DNA of 37,025 bases from Aquihabitans sp. (GCA_025353965.1 JANXNS010000002.1:1-37025), one strand, 5' to 3'. Shown: positions 8,495 to 17,200, counted from the first letter of the stretch. Notes: generated by a model from the letters alone, not told the origin. Made by a program: numbers and translations.

Positions 8495-9485
8495 GGAGAT
8501 CCACCACCATGCGGCAGCCCGTGGGTTCGCGTTGTTCAGCCCAAATCCGCCCGCCGTGGAGGTCCACCACCCAGCGGGCGATGGCCAGGCCTAAGCCGGA
8601 TCCGCCTTCGTCGCTGCTACGGGCCTCGTCGGTTCGGTAGAAGCGCTCGAAGACGCGACCGATGGATTCCGCGGGGATGCCCGGGCCGTCATCGAGGACC
8701 TCGAACACCACCCGTTGGCCCTTGCGCTGTGCGGTCAGGACGACCTCACCGTGATCCGGGGTGAACCGGGCCGCATTATCGGTCAGGTTGGCAAAGACCT
8801 GATGCAACCTTTCCGGGTCCCCGTCGAGCGCCAAATCGGGGGGGTTGACCTCCACCCGAAAAGTCAGGTCGGGGGAGTGTAAAGCGGACTCGTCGGCTAC
8901 CGCTTCCAGTAGGTCCGCCGCAGGAAATCTCAGCAAGTGGAGTGGGGTGTTCCCGGACTCGAGACGGCTGAGGTCAAGGAGTTGAGCCACCAGCCGTTGG
9001 AGGCGTTCGGTTTGCGCCAGCATGGTGCGGAGCAGTGCAGGATCGGGAGCAACCACCCCATCCACCACGTTTTCCAGCGTGGCCCGCAAAGCAGAAATGG
9101 GCGTTCGTAGCTCATGCGAGACATTGGCCACCAGCTCGCGCCGTTGGCGGTCGACCTCGTCGAGTTCGGTGGCCATCAGGTTGAACGCCACTGCGAGTCG
9201 ACCCACCTCGTCGGACGAGGAGGTCTCCACCCGTTCGCCCACGTTGCCGGCGGCCATGGAGGCCGCGGCGCGTTCCATTGAGCGCAGCGGTGAGGTCATA
9301 CCCCGGCTCATGAGCTGCACCATGCCCAGTGCGATTACCGCCGCCACGCCGGCCCGGAAAACGGCGACAAAGTTCAGCAAGATGCCGATCTCGTTCACCG
9401 CCAGGGTGACGGCCACGGCAGCCACGATCACGATGCTGAATTTCACCTTGATCGATCGGAGCCGCTGCAGCGGGTTGGCGGCCAA
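8484..9485 (-). CDS. Sensor histidine kinase with minimal sensor region
   Basis: This is a 333-residue HAMP-HisKA-HATPase_c kinase and partner of the response regulator just upstream. Two membrane helices lie at about residues 14-30 and 38-59, separated by only seven or so residues, so there is no periplasmic sensor domain. A HAMP linker follows (MTSPLRSMERAAASM, then EVGRLAVAFNLM). The phospho-acceptor His124 sits in NVSHELRTP. ATPase motifs are an N-box at NLTDNAARFT, DDGPGIP, and GGSGLGLAIAR. The start is a TTG at 9485, six bases after the regulator stop, consistent with one bicistronic transcript. The short extracytoplasmic loop resembles intramembrane-sensing kinases, which often respond to envelope stress (inference). 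Confidence 0.92.
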   Translation of the reverse strand: MAANPLQRLRSIKVKFSIVIVAAVAVTLAVNEIGILLNFVAVFRAGVAAVIALGMVQLMSRGMTSPLRSMERAAASMAAGNVGERVETSSSDEVGRLAVAFNLMATELDEVDRQRRELVANVSHELRTPISALRATLENVVDGVVAPDPALLRTMLAQTERLQRLVAQLLDLSRLESGNTPLHLLRFPAADLLEAVADESALHSPDLTFRVEVNPPDLALDGDPERLHQVFANLTDNAARFTPDHGEVVLTAQRKGQRVVFEVLDDGPGIPAESIGRVFERFYRTDEARSSDEGGSGLGLAIARWVVDLHGGRIWAEQREPTGCRMVVDLPSQ

Positions 9486-9491
9486 GACGAA

Positions 9492-10208
9492 CTACTGCGA
9501 TGGCGAAGGGGTGGGAGCGCTGTCGGCGTCGTCGGCCTCGCCTAGGCCGTAGCCCACGCCGTGGACGGTGCGGACCACGCCGTCGCCGAGCTTGCGCCTC
9601 AGGGCCCGGACGTGGGAATCGACGGTCCGAGCGCCCGAGCCGTCGCGGTATCCCCACACGTCGACCAGGAGCTTTTCTCGGGTGAGGATGCGACCCGGCT
9701 TCTCGGCCAGGCGCACCAGCAGATCGAATTCGGTGGGCGTGAGATGAACGATCTCGCCCCGTTGGCGCACCCGGCGTGCGTCGATGTCGATTTCAATGCC
9801 GTCGTCCAAGGTGAGCGCACGCGAGGCGGCGACCCCGGCCACCGCCTCTATCCGACGAAACAGCGCCTGGACCCGGGCCACCAGTTCTCGCATGGAGAAC
9901 GGTTTGGTGAGGTAGTCGTCGGCGCCTACCGCCAACCCAATGACCAGGTCTGTTTCATCGTCGCGGGCGGTGAGCATCAGCACGGGGAGATGGCGCTCGC
10001 GCTGGATGAGACGGCACACCTCGAGCCCATCGAGTCCCGGGAGCATGAGGTCCAAAATGACGAGGTCTGGCTCCCAGCGGCGGGCGTGTTCCACTCCGGC
10101 CGGGCCGTCGGCGGCGAGCTGAACCTCGTAGCCCTCGCTGCGCAGGCGGGCGGCCACCGCATCGGCGATAAGCGCCTCGTCCTCGACCACCAAGATCTTG
10201 CGTGCCAT
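9492..10208 (-). CDS. OmpR/PhoB-family response regulator
   Basis: This is a 238-residue two-component regulator. The receiver domain carries the acidic pair in VVEDE at residues 8-11, the phospho-acceptor Asp53 in LVILDLMLPG, the Thr in LMLTAR and Lys102 in YLTKPF. The C-terminal winged helix shows LTPTEFDLLVRLAEKPG, a recognition region around TVDSHVRALRRKLGD, and the wing VRTVHGVGYGL. The start at ATG 10208 is preferred; an adjacent GTG at 10211 would add one residue. It precedes the kinase gene by six bases. It diverges from the acyl-CoA dehydrogenase gene, so the 61-bp spacer probably holds both promoters. Confidence 0.95.
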   Translation of the reverse strand: MARKILVVEDEALIADAVAARLRSEGYEVQLAADGPAGVEHARRWEPDLVILDLMLPGLDGLEVCRLIQRERHLPVLMLTARDDETDLVIGLAVGADDYLTKPFSMRELVARVQALFRRIEAVAGVAASRALTLDDGIEIDIDARRVRQRGEIVHLTPTEFDLLVRLAEKPGRILTREKLLVDVWGYRDGSGARTVDSHVRALRRKLGDGVVRTVHGVGYGLGEADDADSAPTPSPSQ

Positions 10209-10269
10209 CACCCCAGACCCTACGAGTCCGCCGGGTGCGTTGCGGCCACCGTGCCGTATCGTGGTGCCA

Positions 10270-12066
10270 ATGTCCGATTACACCCCACCGTTCGGCGACA
10301 TCTCGTTCCTGCTCGACCACGTCACTCCCATCGAGGGGCTCACCAAGCTGGCGCCCTACGCCCACATCGATCGTGAATCCGTCCAAGGCGTGATCGAGGA
10401 ATTCGGCCGCCTCATGGCCGAGGTGTGGGCACCTACCAACGCCGTGGGCGACGCGGAAGGCAGCCATGTCGAGGGCGACGAAGTCATCACCGCCACCGGC
10501 TTCAAGGAGGCCTACAAGGCCTACGCCGACGCCGGTTGGGGTGCGGTGCCGTTCGATGAAGCGTATGGCGGCGGTGGGTTCCCGTGGCTGGTGGGCATCG
10601 TGCAGCAGGAACTGCTGAACAGCGCCAACATGGCCCTCGCTATGGCACCGCTGCTCACACAGGGCGCCATCGATGCCATCCTCCACCACGGTAGCGAAGA
10701 GCAAAAAGAGAAGTACCTGCTCAAGATGGTGTCCGGCGAGTGGACCGGTTCCATGAACCTCACCGAGCCCGACGCCGGGTCCGACGTGGGCGCGCTGCGC
10801 ACCAAAGCCGTCAAGGCGGCCGACGGCTCGTACCGAATCACCGGCCAGAAGATCTACATCACCTTCGGCGAACACTCGTTCACCGACAACATCGTGCACC
10901 TGGTCCTCGCTCGCACACCCGACGCACCCACCGGTACCAAGGGCATCTCCTGCTTCATCGTGCCCAAGTTCCTGGTGAACGACGATGGCACGCTCGGTGA
11001 TCGCAACGATGTCCACATCGTGTCGGTCGAACACAAGATGGGAATCAAAGGCAGCCCAACGTGTGTCCTGGCCTATGGCGACAACTCTGATGGCGCGGTC
11101 GGTTACCTCATCGGCGAAGAGAACGCCGGGATGCGTTACATGTTCACCATGATGAACAACGCCCGCCTCGGCGTTGGTGTGGAGGGCCTGGGCCTGGCGG
11201 AACGGTCGTATCAACACGCGCTCGCCTACACCAAGGAACGCAAGCAGGGCTTCGCCCCCGGCGCCGCTCGGGGCGAGAAGTCCTCCATCATCGAACACCC
11301 CGATGTGCGCCGTCAGCTGCTCACCATGAAGTCCTACACCGAGTCCATGCGGGTGCTGGCCTACACGGTCGCGGAGCAGATCGACCGAGCCCGCCACAGC
11401 GACGACGAGGTCTCGCGCACGGCCGCCCAGGAGATGGTTGATCTCCTGATCCCGCTCACCAAGAGCTATTGCACCGACGTGGCCGAGACGGTCACCTCAA
11501 TCGGTATCTCGCTCTTTGGCGGGATGGGTTTCATCGAGGAGACCGGTGCCGCGCAGTTCTACCGGGACACCAAGATCACGCAGATCTACGAAGGTACGAA
11601 TGGCATCCAGGCCATGGACCTCGTCGGTCGCAAGCTTCCCATGCGTGCCGGTGGGGTCCACCAAGATCAGGTGAGCCGCATGAAGGCCACCATGCAAGAA
11701 CTGGCGGGCGCCGGGCCCGATCTTGAGGCCATTCACCGAGAATTGACCGCCGCTGTTGCCTCGCTGGAAGAAGCGGCCAACTGGATCTTGGCGGAAGGCG
11801 CGGTCGATCCGGTGCAGGCCCTGTCGGCGGCCACGCCGTTCCAGCGCCTCTACGCCACCACCGTCGCCGGGTGGCTCATGGCCGTCCAGGCATTGGTGGC
11901 CAAGCGCCTCATCGACACCAACGCACCCGACGCCGATGTGGCGGCGGTGAAGCTGGTGACGGCCCGGTTCTTTGCGGAGCACCTGCTCCCGCAGGTCCAC
12001 GGCCTAGTGGCGCCGGTCAAGGCGGGCAAGACCGACCTTTTCGCCCTGAGCGCCGATCAGCTCTGA
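10270..12066 (+). CDS. Large acyl-CoA dehydrogenase (about 600 aa, DmdC/FadE5-like)
   Basis: This is a 598-residue FAD-dependent acyl-CoA dehydrogenase that introduces the alpha-beta double bond in acyl-CoA thioesters. It belongs to the long subgroup that carries an extra N-terminal segment and a C-terminal helical domain. This group includes methylmercaptopropionyl-CoA dehydrogenase DmdC and mycobacterial FadE5. Signature stretches are the FAD/substrate motif MNLTEPDAGSDVGALRTKA at about 162-180, GIKGSPTCVLAYGD, NNARLGVGVEGLG, FGGMGFIEETGAAQFYRD, and YEGTNGIQAMDL with the probable catalytic base Glu441. The ATG at 10270 gives the expected family N-terminus (YTPPFGDISFLLDHV). Substrate class cannot be fixed from sequence; no other dmd genes are nearby. 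Confidence 0.92.
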   Translation: MSDYTPPFGDISFLLDHVTPIEGLTKLAPYAHIDRESVQGVIEEFGRLMAEVWAPTNAVGDAEGSHVEGDEVITATGFKEAYKAYADAGWGAVPFDEAYGGGGFPWLVGIVQQELLNSANMALAMAPLLTQGAIDAILHHGSEEQKEKYLLKMVSGEWTGSMNLTEPDAGSDVGALRTKAVKAADGSYRITGQKIYITFGEHSFTDNIVHLVLARTPDAPTGTKGISCFIVPKFLVNDDGTLGDRNDVHIVSVEHKMGIKGSPTCVLAYGDNSDGAVGYLIGEENAGMRYMFTMMNNARLGVGVEGLGLAERSYQHALAYTKERKQGFAPGAARGEKSSIIEHPDVRRQLLTMKSYTESMRVLAYTVAEQIDRARHSDDEVSRTAAQEMVDLLIPLTKSYCTDVAETVTSIGISLFGGMGFIEETGAAQFYRDTKITQIYEGTNGIQAMDLVGRKLPMRAGGVHQDQVSRMKATMQELAGAGPDLEAIHRELTAAVASLEEAANWILAEGAVDPVQALSAATPFQRLYATTVAGWLMAVQALVAKRLIDTNAPDADVAAVKLVTARFFAEHLLPQVHGLVAPVKAGKTDLFALSADQL

Positions 12067-12072
12067 TCTGGC

Positions 12073-12786
12073 TTACGAACCGAACGGTGTGATGAGCACA
12101 TAGCGACTGGTGGGGACCACGTCCAAGGGCGCGTCCTCCCCGCTGAAGTTGGCGACACTGGCGGTCATGGCTGTCATACGACGGTTGAGTTCGTCGTTGG
12201 AGCCGCCGGTATCGAAGAACACATGGAAATCTGTCATGGCCTCGGCCGGGAACAGTTCCTCCACGATGGCGTCGATCGGTGGTGCGGCTGCGGTGACCGG
12301 CCGAACCACCACGTTTTGGACGTACCCGAACGTGCTTTGGGTGGTGACGGCGATCTTGGTGTGTTGGCCTTGCCAGCGCTCCAGCCATTGGGCTCGATCG
12401 AGGTGAGCGGGGCGGCGTAGGAACGCCAAGTTGGCGAAGCCGGGGGTCCGGCTTCCCGCGTCTGTCGGAGGCGATCCCATGGGCACGGATTCGGTGACGA
12501 GGTACCCGGCAACTCGCTCGCTTGCACTGACCACTGTCGCGTCGATTTCCGCCCGAGGCGTATCGGCGGCGGTATCGACCCAGATCGAAATGGTTGCTTC
12601 GATCGGCTGGTCGAACGTGCTCATCCGTACCATGGCACTGGCGACGGCGTCATCGGCCACGTTCACCTGAATCCCGCGGGCGCCGGCGACGATGAGTCGT
12701 TCGCTCACGGTCTCCCGCAGGGCTGCAGACCAGGTTTCGCTATCGATTGCCGCGGGACGCCAGAGGGCATAGATCAATTTTTCCAC
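12073..12786 (-). CDS. EthD-type dimeric alpha-beta barrel protein (duplicated domain)
   Basis: This is a 237-residue protein that appears to be a tandem of two ferredoxin-like alpha-beta modules. The first begins MEKLIYALWRP and the second, near residue 115, ANLAFLRRPAHLDRAQWLERW. Each starts with a hydrophobic strand followed by RP and a helix, as in EthD-domain proteins. EthD-like proteins are small accessory or monooxygenase-like proteins often found in steroid, ether and aromatic catabolic regions; the role here is unknown. The start is a GTG at 12786. It is convergent with the acyl-CoA dehydrogenase gene, with 6 bp between the stops. Confidence 0.65.
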   Translation of the reverse strand: MEKLIYALWRPAAIDSETWSAALRETVSERLIVAGARGIQVNVADDAVASAMVRMSTFDQPIEATISIWVDTAADTPRAEIDATVVSASERVAGYLVTESVPMGSPPTDAGSRTPGFANLAFLRRPAHLDRAQWLERWQGQHTKIAVTTQSTFGYVQNVVVRPVTAAAPPIDAIVEELFPAEAMTDFHVFFDTGGSNDELNRRMTAMTASVANFSGEDAPLDVVPTSRYVLITPFGS

Positions 12787-12863
12787 GTCGGGGACCCTAC
12801 CGAGGGAATCAATGTCGTGGATGAAGACTCAGATTGCGCCGGGATGGGCCGACAGGAAGGGCC

Positions 12864-13901
12864 TTGATCAAACATTCGACGCTCGATTGGGTGCGATCCG
12901 CGCCCCGTATGGAGACCGGGCTGGGCCGCGCCCGGGCCATGGGTGCTTTGGCGGAGGTGGGGGTACCGGCCGCTGGCCTCACCCGAGCCGACAGCGTGAC
13001 CAACGAAGTTTGGCTCACCAATGACTACGTGGTTCGGGTGAACCGGGATTTGAGTCTTCGTCTCCAGCGTGAGGCGGTTCTCTCCCAGTGCCTGCCCGAA
13101 GAAGTTGGCTATCCCCAGGTCATCCAGTATGGCGGGGAGGTTGGGAACGACTGGTTGGTGACGGAACGGGTCCCCGGGAAGCCGCTCAGCCGTTGGTGGC
13201 CCACCATGACTCCCTCGGCCCGACGCGAGGCGGTTCGCCAACTGGCGGCGCGGATTCGAGCGGTCCATCAGACCCCCTGCCCGCGCCTGGATGGCTTGGC
13301 CGATGTTCCCCAACTCCTCGACCCTGCGCCCACCGGCATCGAAGCGGTAAGCCGACTCCTCGGTGCCCTTGAACGCGCCGCCCGTTTGCCCAATGTGGAT
13401 CCCGGCATCATCGGGGAAGCGGCGGACCATGTGCGCGCCAACGCCAGCGTCCTTGAGCCGTTCGACGCCCACACGATCGTCCATGGAGACCTGACGTTTG
13501 AGAATGTCCTCTGGGACGGCGAGCAAATCACCGCCCTGCTCGACTTTGAGTTTGCCCGGGCCGGCTGCCCGGACCTCGACCTCGATGTGCTCATGCGCTT
13601 TGTTGCGCTGCCGAGCCTGCATGTCGCTCTCGATTATGAGGCCGAGACCCGAGCCGAGGACTACGCAGATGTTCCGTGGTGGTTGGCGGAGGATTACCCC
13701 GAGCTCTTTACCTATCCGGACCAATTCGAACGGGTTCGCCTCTACTCGATCGCCTGGGATGTTCGGGAACTTCTGGCGTTTCCGCCCGCCAGCCCATGTC
13801 GGGACCTTCACCGCCATCATCCGCTCCACCGACTCCGCCATGTGCTCCGCGGGACGAGCTATCTCGACCGTCTCAACGGCGGCGTCGCCCTCGACTACTG
13901 A
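12864..13901 (+). CDS. Aminoglycoside phosphotransferase-like kinase (APH family)
   Basis: This is a protein-kinase-fold small-molecule phosphotransferase of about 345 residues. The N-lobe shows NEVWLTNDYVVRVNRD, where a Lys is usual and Arg/Asn stand here, and WLVTERVPGKPLS as the hinge. The catalytic loop is HGDLTFENVLWD at about 207-218, and the metal-binding segment reads ALLDFEFARAGCPDLDLDVL. These are the core elements of the APH/choline kinase fold, but the natural substrate of such chromosomal homologues is usually unknown and resistance should not be assumed. The start is uncertain: TTG 12864 has AGGAAGG three bases upstream, TTG 12834 gives a longer form, and ATG 12909 has no SD. 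It is convergent with the beta-lactamase-like gene, 3 bp apart. Confidence 0.85.
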   Translation: MIKHSTLDWVRSAPRMETGLGRARAMGALAEVGVPAAGLTRADSVTNEVWLTNDYVVRVNRDLSLRLQREAVLSQCLPEEVGYPQVIQYGGEVGNDWLVTERVPGKPLSRWWPTMTPSARREAVRQLAARIRAVHQTPCPRLDGLADVPQLLDPAPTGIEAVSRLLGALERAARLPNVDPGIIGEAADHVRANASVLEPFDAHTIVHGDLTFENVLWDGEQITALLDFEFARAGCPDLDLDVLMRFVALPSLHVALDYEAETRAEDYADVPWWLAEDYPELFTYPDQFERVRLYSIAWDVRELLAFPPASPCRDLHRHHPLHRLRHVLRGTSYLDRLNGGVALDY

Positions 13902-13904
13902 GGG

Positions 13905-14777
13905 TCAGCGGCTCCGGTCGTAGACCGCGATCACCCCATCGGACAGCTGGGGCCAGAGATCCAAGGCCCAAGGCCCAAAGCGGTGCGAGGTCAGGGCCAC
14001 AAGGCCGCGATCGAGCGCGGGGTCGACCCAGAGGAACGTTCCTGATCCGCCGAAATGCCCAAAGGTTTCCGGTGAGTTGTGGTGTCCGGTCCAATGAGGT
14101 GACTTGTGGTCACGAAGTTCGAAGCCGAGGCCCCAATCATTGGGGTCGTGCGAGCCCAGCCCTGGGAGCACCCCGCTCAGCCCCGGAAACTGCACGCGGG
14201 TGGCCTCGTCAAGCGTGGCCTTGGCGATCAGCGTTGGTCGGAGCAGTTCTGCGGTGAAGCGACCAAGGTCTCGCGCCGTGGACCACGCGCCGTGGGCCAC
14301 TGAGCTATCCCGTAGATCGGTCGACACCAGGCCGAGGGGCTCGAACACCGCGGCCGTGACATACGCCGCGGCAGTCATGCCCGATGCTTCTGCCAGGTGG
14401 TCCCCCAGGGCTTCGAAGCCGGTGTTGGAGTAGATCCGGCTGCGGCCGGGGCTGGCCAGCACGCCACTGTCGAAGCCGTAGCCGCCGGCATGAGAGAGCA
14501 GGTGGCGCACGGTGCACCTGGCCGGTCCCGCTGGCTCGTCGAGGTCAAGCGTGCCTTCCTCGACGGCAACGAGGCAGGCGTACGCCGTGAACAGCTTGGT
14601 CACCGACGCCAAGCGGAAGGCCGCGTCGGGATCTCCGACCGTGGCCAGGAGGCCGCCGGGCCCGCTCACCCCTGCGGCCACGTCGGCCACACCCCAGGTG
14701 CCGGTGGCCCAGAGCGCGGCGGCCAGCCGAGCATCCTCGGACGTCAGGTCGGCGGTGACGTCACGGTGTTCAGGCAC
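13905..14777 (-). CDS. Serine beta-lactamase-like hydrolase (class C / esterase type)
   Basis: This is a 290-residue protein of the beta-lactamase/DD-peptidase-like serine hydrolase superfamily (the group holding class C enzymes, esterases and PBP-like proteins). The nucleophile motif SVTK is at residues 58-61, the second motif YSN at 116-118, and the third-motif region HFGGSG is near residue 250. No signal peptide is visible, so it is probably cytoplasmic and more likely an esterase or amidase than a drug-resistance enzyme. The start is a GTG at 14777 that overlaps the end of the PhyH gene by eight bases, indicating translational coupling and possibly a shared pathway. Confidence 0.88.
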   Translation of the reverse strand: MPEHRDVTADLTSEDARLAAALWATGTWGVADVAAGVSGPGGLLATVGDPDAAFRLASVTKLFTAYACLVAVEEGTLDLDEPAGPARCTVRHLLSHAGGYGFDSGVLASPGRSRIYSNTGFEALGDHLAEASGMTAAAYVTAAVFEPLGLVSTDLRDSSVAHGAWSTARDLGRFTAELLRPTLIAKATLDEATRVQFPGLSGVLPGLGSHDPNDWGLGFELRDHKSPHWTGHHNSPETFGHFGGSGTFLWVDPALDRGLVALTSHRFGPWALDLWPQLSDGVIAVYDRSR

Positions 14778-15564
14778 CGTCCCACACCATGGAGTCGTCC
14801 TTCGAGGGGGATCCGAGTACGACGTCGGCCGGTGACTTGCGGTCGATGTGGCCGATCAACCCGTTGTAGACGCCGTACCCGCACAGCTCGCGCAAGCGGG
14901 GGCCGAAGCTCCGCGCCAGGTCGCTGGGAATGCCGAGTTGCTGATTCTCCTGCTGGCGGACCCAGCCCGCGCAGTAGTTCATGGCCAGACCAATGCGGCG
15001 CTCGCCGGTGGTGTTGGCCCCGCCGCCGTGCCAGAGGCTGCCGTGCCAGATAAGGACGCTGCCCCGCGGCATTTCGGCGGGCACCGAGTCATAGGCCGTG
15101 CCGTACGTGGGGGAGTGATCGGCTAGGTGCGACCCAGGAATGATTCGAGTGGCGCCGTTGGCCTCGGTGAAGTCGGTGAGTGCCCACATGGTGTTGCAGA
15201 CCGTGGCCACGTGGGGCTTCTCGAGCGGCATCATCTGGTCGTCGGCATGGATTGGCTGAGCGGATTCGCCAGCGTCGATGGAGATCGATGAGAGCGATGA
15301 CACCAAGCAGCCGGCGTCGAGAACACCCTCCACGATGGGAAGCACCTGGGGATGGACGGGCACCTGCTCAAAGGCACGGCCGTGCACCAGCAGGTTGTAG
15401 ATCCGCACGGTGTTGGTGCCCTCGAACGAGTTGCCCGCCGGCCCCACCCGTAGTTCCCGTTCGAGGCGGGCCAACTCTTCGGTCAGCTGATCAACCACGG
15501 CGGGGTCGATGGCGTTGGCCACGATGGTGTAGCCGTCGGTCTTGATGCGTTCGAGGTGGCCCAC
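14770..15564 (-). CDS. Phytanoyl-CoA dioxygenase (PhyH) family protein
   Basis: This is an Fe(II)/2-oxoglutarate-dependent oxygenase of the PhyH family, about 264 residues with the start chosen. The family N-terminus reads LERIKTDGYTIVANAI. The iron-binding HxD is in QPIHADDQ at about residues 106-108, and the distal histidine and 2-oxoglutarate-binding Arg are in SLWHGGGANTTGERR. The segment ATRIIPGSH is also typical. The GTG at 15564 is preferred because it leaves a 22-bp gap to the divergent ATL gene; a TTG at 15612 would add 16 residues and overlap that gene. The substrate is unknown. The beta-lactamase-like gene begins inside its last codons. Confidence 0.85.
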   Translation of the reverse strand: MGHLERIKTDGYTIVANAIDPAVVDQLTEELARLERELRVGPAGNSFEGTNTVRIYNLLVHGRAFEQVPVHPQVLPIVEGVLDAGCLVSSLSSISIDAGESAQPIHADDQMMPLEKPHVATVCNTMWALTDFTEANGATRIIPGSHLADHSPTYGTAYDSVPAEMPRGSVLIWHGSLWHGGGANTTGERRIGLAMNYCAGWVRQQENQQLGIPSDLARSFGPRLRELCGYGVYNGLIGHIDRKSPADVVLGSPSKDDSMVWDGA

Positions 15565-15586
15565 CGGCGCATGGTAGGCCGAGGCC

Positions 15587-15895
15587 GTGGGGACCGAACG
15601 CCCGGATGACAATGCGGAGCCGTCGTTCGATCGTGACGTGGCCGCGGTGTTGCGGGCGCTGGTGTCGGGCGAGGTCGTGACCTACGGGGAAGTTGCCGCC
15701 GAAGCGGGCTTCCCGGGCGCCGCCAGGGCGGTGGGTCGGCTGCTGGCTACCAGCGGTGGTGAGCATTGTTGGTGGCGGGTGGTGAACGCGTCGGGCCGGT
15801 TGGTCCCGGGCCACGAGGCCGAGCATGCCCGGCGCCTCACCGCAGAGGGAGTGGCCGTGGTCGGCGGCCGCGTCCGGATGGGGCGTCGCCGCTAA
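15587..15895 (+). CDS. Alkyltransferase-like (ATL) DNA repair protein
   Basis: This is a 102-residue single-domain member of the O6-alkylguanine-DNA alkyltransferase family. The fold elements VVTYGEVAAEAGFPGAARAVGRLLA carry the helix-turn-helix and arginine finger region. Where alkyltransferases have P-C-H-R-V, this protein reads C-W-W-R-V at residues 61-65, so the acceptor Cys position is Trp. ATL proteins bind alkylated guanines without removing the alkyl group and hand the lesion to nucleotide excision repair. A Cys sits one residue before the usual position; whether it has any role is unknown. The start GTG at 15587 is 22 bp from the divergent PhyH start. Confidence 0.88.
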   Translation: MGTERPDDNAEPSFDRDVAAVLRALVSGEVVTYGEVAAEAGFPGAARAVGRLLATSGGEHCWWRVVNASGRLVPGHEAEHARRLTAEGVAVVGGRVRMGRRR

Positions 15896-15925
15896 AGAGT
15901 CGGCGGGCCTGGTAACAATCCACGC

Positions 15926-16531
15926 ATGGCTCGTCGCTGGTGGTTTGTTGGTGTCCTCGGCTCCGTGCTCGTGATCTTGCTTGCTGCGTTGGTGGTGCAC
16001 TCGGTCCGGTCGTCGAACGAAGACACCAAAGCGGTGAAGCGGAGCGGGGTGTTGCTGATGGGCGACTCCATTGCGGCCATGGCCAGCGGGCCAGAGTTCG
16101 CCCGGGCCGGCTGGGCGTTCAACGCGTTCCCCGGACGGACCACCCCAGAGGGGACCAAGGTCGCCCGCAAAGAGAACGCGTCGACCCGGGAGGTCGTCAT
16201 CGTTGCCCTCGGGACCAACGACTACCGCGACACGGCGGCTGCGTATGGCCGAAAGATCGACCAGATGATGGATGTCATTGGCCCCGGACCGCGGGTCATA
16301 TGGGTGAATGTCGATGCGCATACCACCAAACTCGACAACGCAGCCAAGGGCGTGAACCCGGCGCTCACCGCCGCGGCGGGCCGTTACCAAAACCTGCAGA
16401 TCGCGGACTGGAATGCCTACGTGCAAACGGTCGAAGGCACGCCGGGCCTCCGAGCGGGGGACGGGATTCACTACGACCTCAAAGGTTCTGAGCTCCGCCG
16501 GACGTGGACCCTCGGGCTGGTTCCCCGCTAA
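15926..16531 (+). CDS. Membrane-anchored SGNH/GDSL hydrolase, small
   Basis: This is a 201-residue exported hydrolase of the SGNH superfamily (esterase, lipase or O-deacetylase). An N-terminal signal anchor spans about residues 6-26 (FVGVLGSVLVILLAALVV). Block I is LLMGDSIA with Ser48, block III is ALGTNDYRD, and block V is DGIHYD with Asp179 and His182. A Gly in the block II region is less obvious (FNAFPGRTTPEG). The start ATG at 15926 follows the ATL stop by 30 bp. It resembles the other small SGNH protein at 30648 in layout, but the two do not look like a recent duplication. Confidence 0.85.
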   Translation: MARRWWFVGVLGSVLVILLAALVVHSVRSSNEDTKAVKRSGVLLMGDSIAAMASGPEFARAGWAFNAFPGRTTPEGTKVARKENASTREVVIVALGTNDYRDTAAAYGRKIDQMMDVIGPGPRVIWVNVDAHTTKLDNAAKGVNPALTAAAGRYQNLQIADWNAYVQTVEGTPGLRAGDGIHYDLKGSELRRTWTLGLVPR

Positions 16532-16570
16532 CCGGCGCTGGTTCCGGACCGGGTCGATATCGTGTCGGCC

Positions 16571-17059
16571 ATGAGCATCTATGACCACCCCGTGAAGACC
16601 CTGAGCGGCGATGCCGCTGACCTCCACGACTTCGAGGGCAAGGTCGCCCTCGTCGTCAATGTCGCCTCCAAGTGCGGCCTCACTCCTCAGTACGAGGGGC
16701 TTGAGCGCCTCCAGGCCACCTATGGCGACAAGGGCTTCGCCGTCCTTGGCTTCCCGTGCAACCAGTTCGGTGGCCAGGAGCCCGGAACGGGCGAAGAGAT
16801 CGCCACGTTCTGCTCCACCACCTATGGGGTCAGTTTCCCCATGTTCGACAAGGTCGAGGTCAACGGCGAAGGCCGCGATCCGCTCTACGCGGAACTGACC
16901 GAGGCCTCCGACGCGGAGGGTGCGGCCGGAGATATCCAGTGGAACTTCGAGAAGTTCCTGGTCGCCCCGGGTGGCAAGGTCCTGGCCCGGTTCCGTCCGA
17001 TGGTGGACCCGGAAGCCCCCGAGGTCACCGCACTCATCGAGGCCAACCTCCCGGCCTGA
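16571..17059 (+). CDS. Glutathione peroxidase family (probably thioredoxin-dependent)
   Basis: This is a 162-residue peroxiredoxin-like glutathione peroxidase homologue that reduces hydroperoxides. The peroxidatic Cys35 lies in NVASKCGLTPQY, the second motif FPCNQFGGQEPG gives Gln65, and the third motif WNFEKFLV gives Trp124 and Asn125. This is the Cys, not Sec, form. A Cys at about residue 81 (ATFCSTTYG) is placed like the resolving cysteine of thioredoxin-dependent GPx. That suits an actinomycete without glutathione (inference). The start is ATG 16571; a GTG at 16562 in the same frame adds three residues. No SD is visible for either. Confidence 0.93.
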   Translation: MSIYDHPVKTLSGDAADLHDFEGKVALVVNVASKCGLTPQYEGLERLQATYGDKGFAVLGFPCNQFGGQEPGTGEEIATFCSTTYGVSFPMFDKVEVNGEGRDPLYAELTEASDAEGAAGDIQWNFEKFLVAPGGKVLARFRPMVDPEAPEVTALIEANLPA

Positions 17060-17200
17060 TTCTTTGGTGACCCGCGAGGATCGCGTTCGGGCAGCATGGC
17101 CCCGGTACCCTGGTAACAGCGGGTTCGGCGCCCCAGTCCCATTCACGGGCGGTCCCGCGGGTCACCTCGCAACGCGTTCGTCTCACCTGACACGAGAGCC

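Noticed and set aside
9955-11397. Long minus-strand ORF (480 codons) across the acyl-CoA dehydrogenase
   Set aside because: It is antisense to two confidently identified genes and has no domain of its own except the fragment shared with the response regulator region in another frame.
12864-13901. Antibiotic resistance kinase
   Set aside because: The APH fold is clear but the N-lobe is divergent and no resistance context exists; chromosomal homologues of this type usually have other substrates.
13905-14777. Beta-lactamase conferring resistance
   Set aside because: SxxK, YSN and HFGGSG motifs define only the serine hydrolase fold; there is no signal peptide and the gene is coupled to a PhyH dioxygenase.
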